DNA of 37,159 bases from Flavobacteriaceae bacterium (GTDB taxonomy: Bacteria; Bacteroidota; Bacteroidia; Flavobacteriales; Flavobacteriaceae), in the NCBI GenBank assembly GCA_002728855.1, contig PBWA01000019.1, forward strand, positions 1-37,159, given 5' to 3'. The notes beneath the pieces were generated by a model. That model worked only from the letters and a program-made list of their open reading frames with translations, searched no databases and was not told the DNA's origin. Position numbers and translations under genes: made by a program. This document shows, piece by piece, positions 8,750-16,219 of this stretch (position 1 is its first letter; each line of letters starts with the position of its first letter).

Positions 8750-9020
8750 GCCGGATTCTGTCTAGTCTTATCATTTATCTTGATTCCACATTGCTGAGGA
8801 ATTCTAGCCGCCTACCCAATTACATTGAACGAGCAATTCAAAAGTAATCCTACTTGGCGTTGCACCGTATAGAGTTTACCGATTTCACTACAGCCTAACT
8901 GTACATACTTTCTGTTGCACTAGTCCTATTCAAAATGAATGACGGGTATTACCCGCTATACTGCTCTATGGTGTCCGGACTTTCCTCTCTTATTAAAGAG
9001 CAATAAGACAGCCTGCCTAC
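8736..9020 (-). ncRNA. rnpB: RNase P RNA (bacterial type A)
   Basis: About 285 nt on the minus strand. Diagnostic conserved blocks in order are GAGGAAAGTCCGGAC near the 5' end, a CGGGTAATACCCG hairpin, GTGCAACAGAAAGTA, ATCGGTAAACTC, the CGCCAAGTAGG block, GGTAGGC, and ACAGAATCCGGCTTAT near the 3' end. The ends pair (AGGCAGGC with GCCTGCCT) as helix P1. It is the catalytic RNA for tRNA 5' maturation. A TAAATTTG box at 9022-9029 predicts a 5' end near 9018, which fits P1. A T-run follows the 3' end. At about 285 nt it looks short for the type A class. The ends are estimated from P1. Confidence 0.95.
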
Positions 9021-9021
9021 A

Positions 9022-9029
9022 CAAATTTA
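9022..9029 (-). promoter_or_regulatory. TAAATTTG -7 box for rnpB
   Basis: The minus strand reads TAAATTTG immediately before the RNase P RNA. Counting about 4 nt past the G puts the start at 9018, at the 5' end of helix P1; this is a useful internal calibration for the other TAnnTTTG boxes in the window. Confidence 0.65.
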
Positions 9030-9093
9030 AAACTTTGTTGATAATTTAACACTAAAAAATTAAATCAATATAAAGTAAGGTATTATCTATTTT

Positions 9094-9101
9094 TATATTT
9101 G
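9094..9101 (+). promoter_or_regulatory. TATATTTG -7 box for dnaX
   Basis: An exact TAnnTTTG match ending 5 bp before the dnaX GTG at 9107. With the offset seen at rnpB, transcription would begin at about 9104-9107, leaving almost no leader. No clear -33 TTTG is present. Confidence 0.55.
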
Positions 9102-9106
9102 CTATT

Positions 9107-10195
9107 GTGGAAAGCAATAAAGAGACATATCAAGTATCGGCATTAAAGTATCGTCCTAAAATGTTTGACGAAGTTATTGGTCAAGATGCAATCACTAAAA
9201 CTTTAAAATATGCTGTAGAAAATGATAAGTTGCCTCAGGCTTTACTTTTTTCTGGTCCCAGAGGTGTTGGAAAAACTTCCTGTGCAAGAATCTTAGCTAA
9301 AGTGATCAATTCAAAAAAAGACAATCATGAAAACAATGATTTTAGCTTTAATATTTTTGAACTAGATGCTGCATCAAACAATCATGTAGATGATATTAAG
9401 TCCCTAAATGAGCAAGTGAGGATACCGCCACAAAATGGAAACTATAAAGTTTTTATAATTGATGAAGTTCACATGCTATCAGCTTCAGCATTTAACGCAT
9501 TTTTAAAAACATTAGAAGAACCACCAAAACATGCTATTTTCATACTTGCAACAACTGAAAAACAAAAAATAATCCCTACCATTCTCTCAAGATGTCAAAT
9601 ATATGATTTCAAACGAATCAGTATTAGAGATTGTAAGTCCCAGTTAATCAAAATAGCAGTTAATCAAAATGTTAAATACGAGGATGAAGCATTAACATTG
9701 ATAGCAAAAAAGTCAGATGGAGCTCTAAGAGATGCTTTATATCTTTATGACCAAATGACAGCCTTTACAGAAAATAATCTGACAGTAAAAAATATTAGTG
9801 AAAGTCTTAATTTACTGACTTTTGAAAAATATTTCACAATCTCTGATTTAGTCATCAAAAATGATATTCCAAAACTTCTAATAGAGTTTGATAAAATTAT
9901 TTCAAACGGATTTGATGATCTAGATTTTTTAGTCGGTCTTGCAAATCATTTTAGAGATTTAATACTAATTAAAAATAAAGAAACAACAGAAATACTAGAA
10001 GTTGGAAATGAGTATGAAAATAAATATTCAACCCACAGTGAAAAATTAGAGATGAATGATATTTTAAAAATTATTGATTTGATCAGTAAATGTGAGCTTG
10101 ATTACAAGCAGAGTAAAAATAAAAGATTATTAATAGAACTATGTTTGATGCAAATAGCCTCTCTCCTTTCAGGAGAGAAAAAAAAGGATTTATAA
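9107..10195 (+). CDS. dnaX: DNA polymerase III gamma subunit (zero-frame DnaX product)
   Basis: 362 residues reading the zero frame to TAA at 10193-10195. DnaX is the clamp-loader ATPase. Walker A is SGPRGVGKT (49-57), Walker B VFIIDEVHML (D119/E120), sensor 1 ILATTEK and the SRC arginine finger at 161-163. The cysteine zinc module found between Walker A and the ELDAASNN motif in E. coli DnaX is absent and replaced by a short acidic loop. The GTG start is chosen because it gives the usual distance to YQVSALKYRP and no ATG is available upstream. The frame ends two codons after an A AAA AAG heptamer; a -1 shift there continues into the frame ending at 10842 to make a 578-residue tau-like protein. 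This arrangement mirrors E. coli dnaX. Confidence 0.92.
   Translation: MESNKETYQVSALKYRPKMFDEVIGQDAITKTLKYAVENDKLPQALLFSGPRGVGKTSCARILAKVINSKKDNHENNDFSFNIFELDAASNNHVDDIKSLNEQVRIPPQNGNYKVFIIDEVHMLSASAFNAFLKTLEEPPKHAIFILATTEKQKIIPTILSRCQIYDFKRISIRDCKSQLIKIAVNQNVKYEDEALTLIAKKSDGALRDALYLYDQMTAFTENNLTVKNISESLNLLTFEKYFTISDLVIKNDIPKLLIEFDKIISNGFDDLDFLVGLANHFRDLILIKNKETTEILEVGNEYENKYSTHSEKLEMNDILKIIDLISKCELDYKQSKNKRLLIELCLMQIASLLSGEKKKDL
10160..10186 (+). promoter_or_regulatory. Putative dnaX programmed frameshift or slippage element
   Basis: A stem TCTCTCC/GGAGAGA (10160-10166 with 10172-10178, 5-nt loop) abuts an A8 run at 10178-10185 followed by G. In the zero frame the codons are GAG AAA AAA AAG, so A AAA AAG occupies 10180-10186, the same heptamer used by E. 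coli dnaX. AGGAG at 10171-10175 resembles a stimulatory Shine-Dalgarno but is only 4 nt from the heptamer. A weaker 6-bp hairpin (10200-10205 with 10213-10218) lies downstream. The layout fits either -1 ribosomal frameshifting or transcriptional slippage adding one A. Confidence 0.75.
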
Positions 10196-10842
10196 TACCA
10201 TCCTTTAATTATAAGGATATCAAGATTGACAATCATTTTGATGTAAAGAATAATTTAGGCTCCATAAAAAAAAGTCAAGTGAAAAATAATCCCTTTATCT
10301 CATCGAAAATAATTGAGGATAATAGATCTTCTGAAAAAAGTAATGAAAATAAAAATGTAAATATTGAATTAAATAATGATTTAAGAGGAGTCTCTAGGTT
10401 TTCATTATCAAGCATTAAGATTGAAAAAGAGGCTAAAATAAAATCAAATGATGAGAAATCCTCAATTGAAAAACACAAGGATAAATTTACTCTTGAGGAT
10501 CTAATTGAAAAATGGAAGGATTACATTAGAATTAAACAAGATAATGGTCATACTATCATAGCTTCTTTGCTAGAAATGACTTCTTTAAATCTAAAAGGAG
10601 ATAACCTTGTATTAATAGAAACGAATAGTGAATCAAATAAAATTGAAATTATAAAAGAAATGCCAGCTCTTTTATCCTACTTAAAAAAATCTTTGAACAA
10701 TTATGTGATTAATTTTGAAATAAACATTGTTTCGACAAATGAATCAAAATTGATTTTCACAAACAAAGAAAAATTAGATTATTTAAAAGATTTAAATCCC
10801 AACATTAAATTATTAATTAATGAATTTGAAATAAAATTATAA
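10186..10842 (+). CDS. dnaX: DNA polymerase III tau-specific C-terminal region, read after a -1 shift
   Basis: 218 codons in the -1 frame relative to the gamma frame, joined at the slippery heptamer to give a 578-residue protein (360 + 218). It opens with a lysine/asparagine-rich linker (to about 10480), then a folded domain beginning TLEDLIEKWKDYIRIKQDNG and ending INEFEIKL, of the kind seen at the C-terminus of Bacteroidota DnaX, where tau is expected to contact the polymerase. An ATG exists in this frame at 10141, upstream of the heptamer, but its N-terminal residues are only the shifted reading of gamma codons, so independent initiation is unlikely. The stop overlaps the convergent ppx stop by 6 bp. 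Confidence 0.78.
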   Translation, partial: GFIIPSFNYKDIKIDNHFDVKNNLGSIKKSQVKNNPFISSKIIEDNRSSEKSNENKNVNIELNNDLRGVSRFSLSSIKIEKEAKIKSNDEKSSIEKHKDKFTLEDLIEKWKDYIRIKQDNGHTIIASLLEMTSLNLKGDNLVLIETNSESNKIEIIKEMPALLSYLKKSLNNYVINFEINIVSTNESKLIFTNKEKLDYLKDLNPNIKLLINEFEIKL

Positions 10843-11751
10843 AAAACCTGAATTCAATTCTTCTTTATTTAGATCATCATAAATGTCCTTAATTATTCCA
10901 TCTGAAAGCCCAACTCTTGGCACATAAATTTTTGATGCTGATGTCCATTCAAAAGCCTTAAGGAAGATTCTTGAAGCAGGTAAAATAACATCTGCCCTAT
11001 CAGGATTTAAGGAATAATTTATCATTCTATCAAAATAGCTGACTGATTCGAGTTGCTTAAAAATTTTATTAAATGTTATTCTTGATAACGGTTTTCCCTC
11101 TTTTGTCTTTGATAAGGAAAAGATTTTATTAATATTACCTCCTGATCCTAATAAAGTAATTTTATTATAGCTATTAGTTTTTTTATCTATCCAATTTCTA
11201 ACTTCTTCCCAAACTTGATTAGAAACAGCATTGTTTAACAATCTTATGGTTCCCAATCTAAAGGACCTTGAAGAGATGATTTTACCTTTTTTCATAACAG
11301 AAAACTCAGTACTACCTCCTCCGACATCAATGGATAAGAATACTGTATCTGGTGAAATTATTGTTGAGATATTACTTTTTGAAATAATTTTAGCTTCTTT
11401 TGTTCCATCTATAATTTCAATTTTAATTTTACAGTTTTCAAATACTTTCTTTACAATGTATGATTTATTAGTTGCCTCTCTTAATGCAGAAGTTGCATAA
11501 GCCTTGTAATAGGTAACATTATGAACATTCATGATAGATTTAAATGCATTTATAGCATTGATTAATCTCATTAAATTCCTATCTGAAATTGAGCCTGAAG
11601 TAAAAGAATCTTCACCTAATCTAATTGGAACTCTAATTAGTGAGTTTTTTTGAAAAAAAACCTTTTTTTTGGATTTTGATATAACATTTGATATCAACAT
11701 TCTCACTCCATTTGAACCTATATCAATTGCAGCAAATTTATCTATTTTCAA
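10837..11751 (-). CDS. ppx: Exopolyphosphatase/guanosine pentaphosphatase (Ppx/GppA family)
   Basis: 304 residues with the ASKHA ATPase fold: phosphate-1 motif AAIDIGSNGVRMLI at the N-terminus, phosphate-2 SIDVGGGSTEFSV, and adenosine-type GSGGNINKIF. It should hydrolyse polyphosphate from the end and/or pppGpp. It is the short Bacteroidota form without the C-terminal HD domain of E. coli Ppx. The start is TTG, overlapping the ppk TGA as TTGA; no in-frame ATG precedes the first motif. It is the last gene of pdxH-sixA-ppk-ppx, so synthesis and breakdown of polyphosphate are encoded together. Confidence 0.9.
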   Translation of the reverse strand: MKIDKFAAIDIGSNGVRMLISNVISKSKKKVFFQKNSLIRVPIRLGEDSFTSGSISDRNLMRLINAINAFKSIMNVHNVTYYKAYATSALREATNKSYIVKKVFENCKIKIEIIDGTKEAKIISKSNISTIISPDTVFLSIDVGGGSTEFSVMKKGKIISSRSFRLGTIRLLNNAVSNQVWEEVRNWIDKKTNSYNKITLLGSGGNINKIFSLSKTKEGKPLSRITFNKIFKQLESVSYFDRMINYSLNPDRADVILPASRIFLKAFEWTSASKIYVPRVGLSDGIIKDIYDDLNKEELNSGFL

Positions 11752-13796
11752 GTTTGGTTATTTTTATAATATTCGTAGGTTTCCCATTGAGATCTATTTA
11801 AAACTCCATTTCTTTTTTTCATTTTATTTTGATTAGCACGATTAATTAATCTAGATTTTATATTATCATTCCAAGAAATTTCAAATACATCAATAATTTC
11901 ATTCTGCAGACTTCTATCGTAAACTGGACAACTTACCTCTACTCTATTTTCTAAGTTTCTAGTCATAAAATCTGCAGATGAAATGAATACTTTTTTTTCT
12001 CCTGAATTTTCAAAAACATAAACTCGTGGGTGCTCTAAAAATCTATCAAGGATACTGACCACCTCAATATTTTCACTTAATCCATCAACACCAGGGACTA
12101 AACAACATATTCCTCTAACAATCATTCTTATTTTGACTCCTGCCTGGCTTGCTTGATATAATTTTTCGATGATTCGATAATTACTTATATTATTAAGTTT
12201 TAAATCAATTCCAGAGGGTTTACCTAATTTACAATTTTCAATTTCATTATCAATCAATCTAAATAAAGCCGAAAAAGAATTATGGGGAGAAACTATCAAA
12301 TGCTTATACTTTTTAATTTTATAGGTAACTTCTAAGAAATTAAAAACCTTATTAACTTCCTTTAAAATTTTTTGATCTGCTGTAAACAAAGTGAAATCAG
12401 TATAAATCTTTGCAGTAGATTCGTTCAAATTTCCTGTACTAATAAATCCTATTCTATTGACTGAATTATCTTCTTTCCTTTCGATAATACATATTTTAGA
12501 ATGAACTTTTAGTCCTTGAATGCCAAAAATCAATTGTACCCCGGCAGATTCTAATAGCTCAGCAAAAATTATATTATTTTCCTCGTCAAATCTGGCTTGC
12601 AGTTCAATTTGCACAATAACTTTTTTACCATTTTTAGCTGCGTTTATTAAAGCACTTATCACGTTTGATTCTTTGGATAATCTGTAGATTGTAATTTTAA
12701 TTGTAGTTACATTTGGATCTAAAGCTGCTTCTCGTAGGAACTTAATCACATATGAAAATGTTTGGTATGGTGTATGAAGAAGAAAATCTCTTTTTGTAAT
12801 CTCAACTAAAAGTCTGGTTTCTAAGCTTAAGTTTTTTATCTGAAGAGGAGGAAATTCAGGATAAATTAAATCACTCATGCCCAAGTCAGGAAAATCCATG
12901 TAATCTGCCCGATTATGATATCTTCCTCCTGGAATTAAACTGTCTTTTGAATCAATTCCTAATTTATTAATAATTAATTCGAGCATAGATTTTGATATTT
13001 CTTTATCGTAGACAAGTCTTACAGGATCACTAACTAATCTTTCCTTAACGCTTTCAGTGATTTTATCAATATAGCTTTTAGATACGTCCTCATCCAAGTC
13101 TAATTCTGCATCTCTTGTGACTTTAACCATGTGAGCTTCAATTTTGTTATAATTGAAAAAATTAAAAATTATATTAAAATGGTATCTAATTAAATCATCT
13201 AACATAATTATATATTGATTTCCGTCACCAGATTTAGGTAAAACAATAAATCGGCTTATCCCTTTTGGTATTTCAATTAATGCATTAATTTTTTCATTGT
13301 CCTTATTGTCAAGGGTAAGTTTGACTATTAAAAATCCTTTCCCATGTGTAAAATCTTCTTTTTGATTTTTAGATAATATTAGTGTAACTAGTGCAGGATT
13401 CACTTTTTCAACAAAATAGTTTCGCAAAAATTCTTTTTGATGATCTAAAACTTGCTTTTCATTAATAAAAAAAATGTTTTGCTTTTCCATTTCCTTATAA
13501 ACTGAATCAAGAATCTTTGAGCTAAGGTTCTGAAGATTTATAACTTTTTTAGTTATTAGTTTAAGAAGTTCATCAGCCGAAATTCCTCCAAATATTTTTT
13601 TACCTGATTTCCCTGATAAAGACACTCTTTTTATGGTAGCATATCGCACTTTGAAAAATTCATCCAAATTATTTGAGAAGATTCCAAGAAATCTTAACCT
13701 TTCTATCAATGGAGTATTTGAATCTTCAGCTTCTTGGAGAACACGAGCGTTAAAATCAAGCCAACTAATTTCTCTATTTATAAATTTGTTTCTCAT
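11748..13796 (-). CDS. ppk: Polyphosphate kinase 1
   Basis: 682 residues from the ATG at 13796, chosen because it overlaps the upstream sixA TAA as TAATG and gives the usual FINREISWLDFNARVLQEA start; the frame stays open 18 codons further. PPK1 makes polyphosphate from ATP reversibly. Domains in order are N-terminal helical, head, and two phospholipase D-like C-terminal domains. The phosphorylated histidine is H432 in GLKVHSKICII. The second histidine of E. coli PPK (H454) aligns with F451 (RIGFISTGNLNE); I believe this is usual in the Bacteroidota. The C-terminal FISSADFMTRNLENRVEV segment is conserved. Confidence 0.95.
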   Translation of the reverse strand: MRNKFINREISWLDFNARVLQEAEDSNTPLIERLRFLGIFSNNLDEFFKVRYATIKRVSLSGKSGKKIFGGISADELLKLITKKVINLQNLSSKILDSVYKEMEKQNIFFINEKQVLDHQKEFLRNYFVEKVNPALVTLILSKNQKEDFTHGKGFLIVKLTLDNKDNEKINALIEIPKGISRFIVLPKSGDGNQYIIMLDDLIRYHFNIIFNFFNYNKIEAHMVKVTRDAELDLDEDVSKSYIDKITESVKERLVSDPVRLVYDKEISKSMLELIINKLGIDSKDSLIPGGRYHNRADYMDFPDLGMSDLIYPEFPPLQIKNLSLETRLLVEITKRDFLLHTPYQTFSYVIKFLREAALDPNVTTIKITIYRLSKESNVISALINAAKNGKKVIVQIELQARFDEENNIIFAELLESAGVQLIFGIQGLKVHSKICIIERKEDNSVNRIGFISTGNLNESTAKIYTDFTLFTADQKILKEVNKVFNFLEVTYKIKKYKHLIVSPHNSFSALFRLIDNEIENCKLGKPSGIDLKLNNISNYRIIEKLYQASQAGVKIRMIVRGICCLVPGVDGLSENIEVVSILDRFLEHPRVYVFENSGEKKVFISSADFMTRNLENRVEVSCPVYDRSLQNEIIDVFEISWNDNIKSRLINRANQNKMKKRNGVLNRSQWETYEYYKNNQT

Positions 13797-14275
13797 TAAT
13801 GAATTCTTTGAGATTTTTCTATATTTTTTACTCGATGAACTTCTGACCAAGTTGATTCAAAAAAAGAAATTTTAACCCAGCAAGCTGTTGAAATATTATT
13901 TAAAGATAAATTACCTAATTGATTCGCAGCAAGGGTAAATGCAGGATTATGTCCAACTAAAATAACTTTTGAAAAAGAATCGTCTAACTCATAGACATAG
14001 TTTACAATCTTTTCAAAATTAAAAGTGTATAAAGTTTCATCTATTGAAAATTTCCTAAAATTAAAACCACATTCAAAAATCATAATTGAAGCAGTATGAA
14101 ATGCTCGATTTGCTGGGCTTGAAAAAATATAGTCATGATTTTCAAAAATATTTTTATGCTGCCTACTTGTTTTTGTTATTCTATCAATTCCCTTTTGTGA
14201 TAATGGCCTATTTCTATCTTCAACGTCATATTCCCAGGAAGATTTTGCATGTCTTAATAATATTATTTCTTTCAT
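13796..14275 (-). CDS. sixA: SixA-type histidine phosphatase
   Basis: 159 residues of the histidine phosphatase superfamily: LLRHAKSSWE at the N-terminus carries the RHG-like catalytic histidine (H9), FSSPANRAFHTA the second arginine, and VGHNPAF the second histidine. E. coli SixA dephosphorylates phosphohistidine on relay proteins and PtsNtr. The substrate here is unknown. Its coupling to ppk (one-base stop/start overlap), whose catalysis passes through a phosphohistidine, is suggestive but unproven. It lies 3 bp after pdxH. Confidence 0.85.
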   Translation of the reverse strand: MKEIILLRHAKSSWEYDVEDRNRPLSQKGIDRITKTSRQHKNIFENHDYIFSSPANRAFHTASIMIFECGFNFRKFSIDETLYTFNFEKIVNYVYELDDSFSKVILVGHNPAFTLAANQLGNLSLNNISTACWVKISFFESTWSEVHRVKNIEKSQRIH

Positions 14276-14278
14276 AAA

Positions 14279-14911
14279 TTAGGGTGCTAATCTAGATGAC
14301 TTCCAATGATTATTGATTAAGTTAAAACAAATTCTGTCATGAAGACGATCTGCTCTTCCTTGCCAAAATTCAATTTCAGAAGGAGAAACAATAATTCCAC
14401 CCCAGTGTTTGGGCATTGGAATTCGTTTTCCTTCATATTTTTTTTCAGTTATTCTAAAACGTTCATCTATAAAGTTACGATCGGGTATTATTTCACTTTG
14501 AGGAGAAATAATTGCAGCGATTTGACTTTTTCTAGGGCGCGAATAAAAATATTCTTCAGATAAATCATTACTGATTTTTTTCGCCTTTCCCTTTATGATT
14601 ATCTGTCTTTGAAGAGGCCCCCAAAAAAAAGAAAGGCAGACTTTATCATTATATTTTATAGATCTTCCCTTAACGCTATTGAAATTTGTAAAAAAAGTTA
14701 ATCCTTTTTTTGATAAATCTTTAAGTAAAACTATTCGTGATCTTGGGTAACCGTCATCCCCAATAGTGGATAAATTAATTGCATTAGCTTCTTCAATTAA
14801 AGCAGAGTCAATAGCTTCACTGATCCATAATGATAGCACATCAAATGGATTTTTGTCTAAAATTTTTGGATCAAGAACTCCTTTAGTGTAATCTATTCTT
14901 TTTTTAAACAT
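14279..14911 (-). CDS. pdxH: Pyridoxamine 5'-phosphate oxidase
   Basis: 210 residues. This FMN enzyme oxidises pyridoxamine- or pyridoxine-phosphate to PLP. FMN/substrate motifs are YPRSRIVLLKDLSKKGLTFF, NFNSVKGRSI, SQIAAIISPQSE and the C-terminal RLHDRICF with the family's terminal RLAP. PLP supplies, among others, ThrC in this window. It is first of the pdxH-sixA-ppk-ppx run; a TAAATTTG box at 14965-14972 suggests its own promoter with a leader of about 50 nt, after the rnz stop. Confidence 0.95.
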   Translation of the reverse strand: MFKKRIDYTKGVLDPKILDKNPFDVLSLWISEAIDSALIEEANAINLSTIGDDGYPRSRIVLLKDLSKKGLTFFTNFNSVKGRSIKYNDKVCLSFFWGPLQRQIIIKGKAKKISNDLSEEYFYSRPRKSQIAAIISPQSEIIPDRNFIDERFRITEKKYEGKRIPMPKHWGGIIVSPSEIEFWQGRADRLHDRICFNLINNHWKSSRLAP

Positions 14912-14964
14912 TTTATCTGATAATTTAAAGAGAGTTAACTATGAACTACTATTTTATAACTATG

Positions 14965-14972
14965 CAAATTTA
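14965..14972 (-). promoter_or_regulatory. TAAATTTG -7 box for the pdxH-sixA-ppk-ppx unit
   Basis: An exact TAnnTTTG match on the minus strand in the 76-bp gap between rnz and pdxH. No TTTG at the -33 distance was seen. The predicted start is near 14961. Confidence 0.5.
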
Positions 14973-14987
14973 AGCTTTAAATTGAAT

Positions 14988-15893
14988 TTAAAAGATAAAG
15001 ATTTTACCATCTTCAGCTAATTCTACATTTTCAAAATGAACTCTTGCTTCATTTAAAAAATCTTTTTTATCCCTATATCGAGCCGAAAAGTGTCCTAAAA
15101 TAAGATTCTTGATTTTAGATTTTTTTGCAATTTTTGCAGCATCAGATGCAGTGCTATGTTTAGTAAGTTTAGCTAACTCTTGATGTATGTTTAAAAATGT
15201 AGATTCATGATATAAAACATCAACACCAGTTATAATATCAACTAAATCCTCGTGATAAGAGGTATCGCTGCAAAAAGCATAGCTCATTGGCTTTGAAGGC
15301 GGTAAAGTAATAAGTTCATTATTAATAATATTTTCGTCATCTAAAATCAAATCTTTTCCTTTTTTTAGATTCTCAAAGTCAGAAGTTGAAATATTATATT
15401 TATTTACCATATCAATATTAATTTTCCTCAAACCCTTTTTTTCTTTAAATAAAAAACCATTAGTGTAAATTCTGTGCTTAAGAGGAATAGTAAATACTCT
15501 TATAAAATCATTTTCATATATAAGCTCAGATTCTAATGACGATAACTCGTGAAAAGTGATTTGATAATTTGTCCAAGATTGACTGTATTTTAATTGAAGA
15601 GTGATAATTTCTTTAATCCCTTTAGGCCCATATATATCGAGGTTACTAGTTCTTCCCAGTAGTCTAAAAGAACTTATCAAACCAATTAATCCAAAAAAAT
15701 GATCTCCGTGAAGGTGAGAAATAAATACTTGTTTAATTCTAGAAAATTTTATTTTTTGTTTTCGAATTTGATTTTGAGTACCCTCTCCACAATCAATTAA
15801 AAATAAACTGTTTCCTATTTCTATAATCTGGGAAGTAGTTTGAGAATTTTCTCTGGGGACTCCTGAATTACAACCAAGTATAGTTAATTTCAT
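14988..15893 (-). CDS. rnz: Ribonuclease Z
   Basis: 301 residues, the short-form RNase Z that trims tRNA 3' ends. The zinc signature HLHGDH is at 60-65 (H60, H62, D64, H65), with CSDTSYHED, LYHEST and ILGHFSARY supplying the remaining metal ligands and the C-terminal histidine. The start overlaps the stop of the preceding STAS-like gene by one base (TAATG). With rnpB it is the second tRNA-end processing component in the window. Confidence 0.95.
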   Translation of the reverse strand: MKLTILGCNSGVPRENSQTTSQIIEIGNSLFLIDCGEGTQNQIRKQKIKFSRIKQVFISHLHGDHFFGLIGLISSFRLLGRTSNLDIYGPKGIKEIITLQLKYSQSWTNYQITFHELSSLESELIYENDFIRVFTIPLKHRIYTNGFLFKEKKGLRKINIDMVNKYNISTSDFENLKKGKDLILDDENIINNELITLPPSKPMSYAFCSDTSYHEDLVDIITGVDVLYHESTFLNIHQELAKLTKHSTASDAAKIAKKSKIKNLILGHFSARYRDKKDFLNEARVHFENVELAEDGKIFIF

Positions 15894-16219
15894 TACGGAT
15901 TTATCAAATCTCTTTCAATCTCATCCATACTAAGATAATCTTTTCCTTCTTTTATAGTAGGAAGAAAAACTAAATTAAAAGAATCAATTTCGTCAATTGA
16001 TAATTTTTTGATAAAAACGCAAGATTTATTCTTTGAATTCAATAAATCATTAATTTTTGAAAGAATATGAATAACACCGTCTGCTTTTATATTGATTTTC
16101 TCTAAATCAATAATTGAATGAGTCATTATTTTTATGGACAATAAATACTGATAAAGCTCATTAATATTTTTTTTTTCAGGCTTAATGTAAAGGTAATTAT
16201 CAAGCTTACTAATAATCAT
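15893..16219 (-). CDS. Small STAS/anti-anti-sigma-like protein
   Basis: 108 residues, weakly recognisable. The order short beta strands, helix, and IIDLEKINIKADGVIHILSKINDLL resembles the STAS fold of anti-sigma factor antagonists, where a Ser/Thr after the aspartate-containing strand is phosphorylated; no clear phospho-serine is visible at that place. The C-terminus PTIKEGKDYLSMDEIERDLI looks conserved. It starts within the last 11 nt of pyrB and is coupled to rnz. No anti-sigma kinase or sigma factor lies nearby. The function is unknown. Confidence 0.6.
   Translation of the reverse strand: MIISKLDNYLYIKPEKKNINELYQYLLSIKIMTHSIIDLEKINIKADGVIHILSKINDLLNSKNKSCVFIKKLSIDEIDSFNLVFLPTIKEGKDYLSMDEIERDLINP

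Noticed and set aside
10141-10842. dnaX as a pseudogene, or the second frame as an independent gene starting at the ATG at 10141
   Set aside because: The codons before 10186 in that frame are only a shifted reading of conserved gamma codons, and both frames keep coherent protein sequence up to and from the A AAA AAG heptamer. An assembly indel in the A8 run remains possible and is stated in the finding.
13797-13850. 18-codon N-terminal extension of ppk
   Set aside because: It runs inside sixA; the ATG at 13796 overlaps the sixA stop and gives the standard PPK start.
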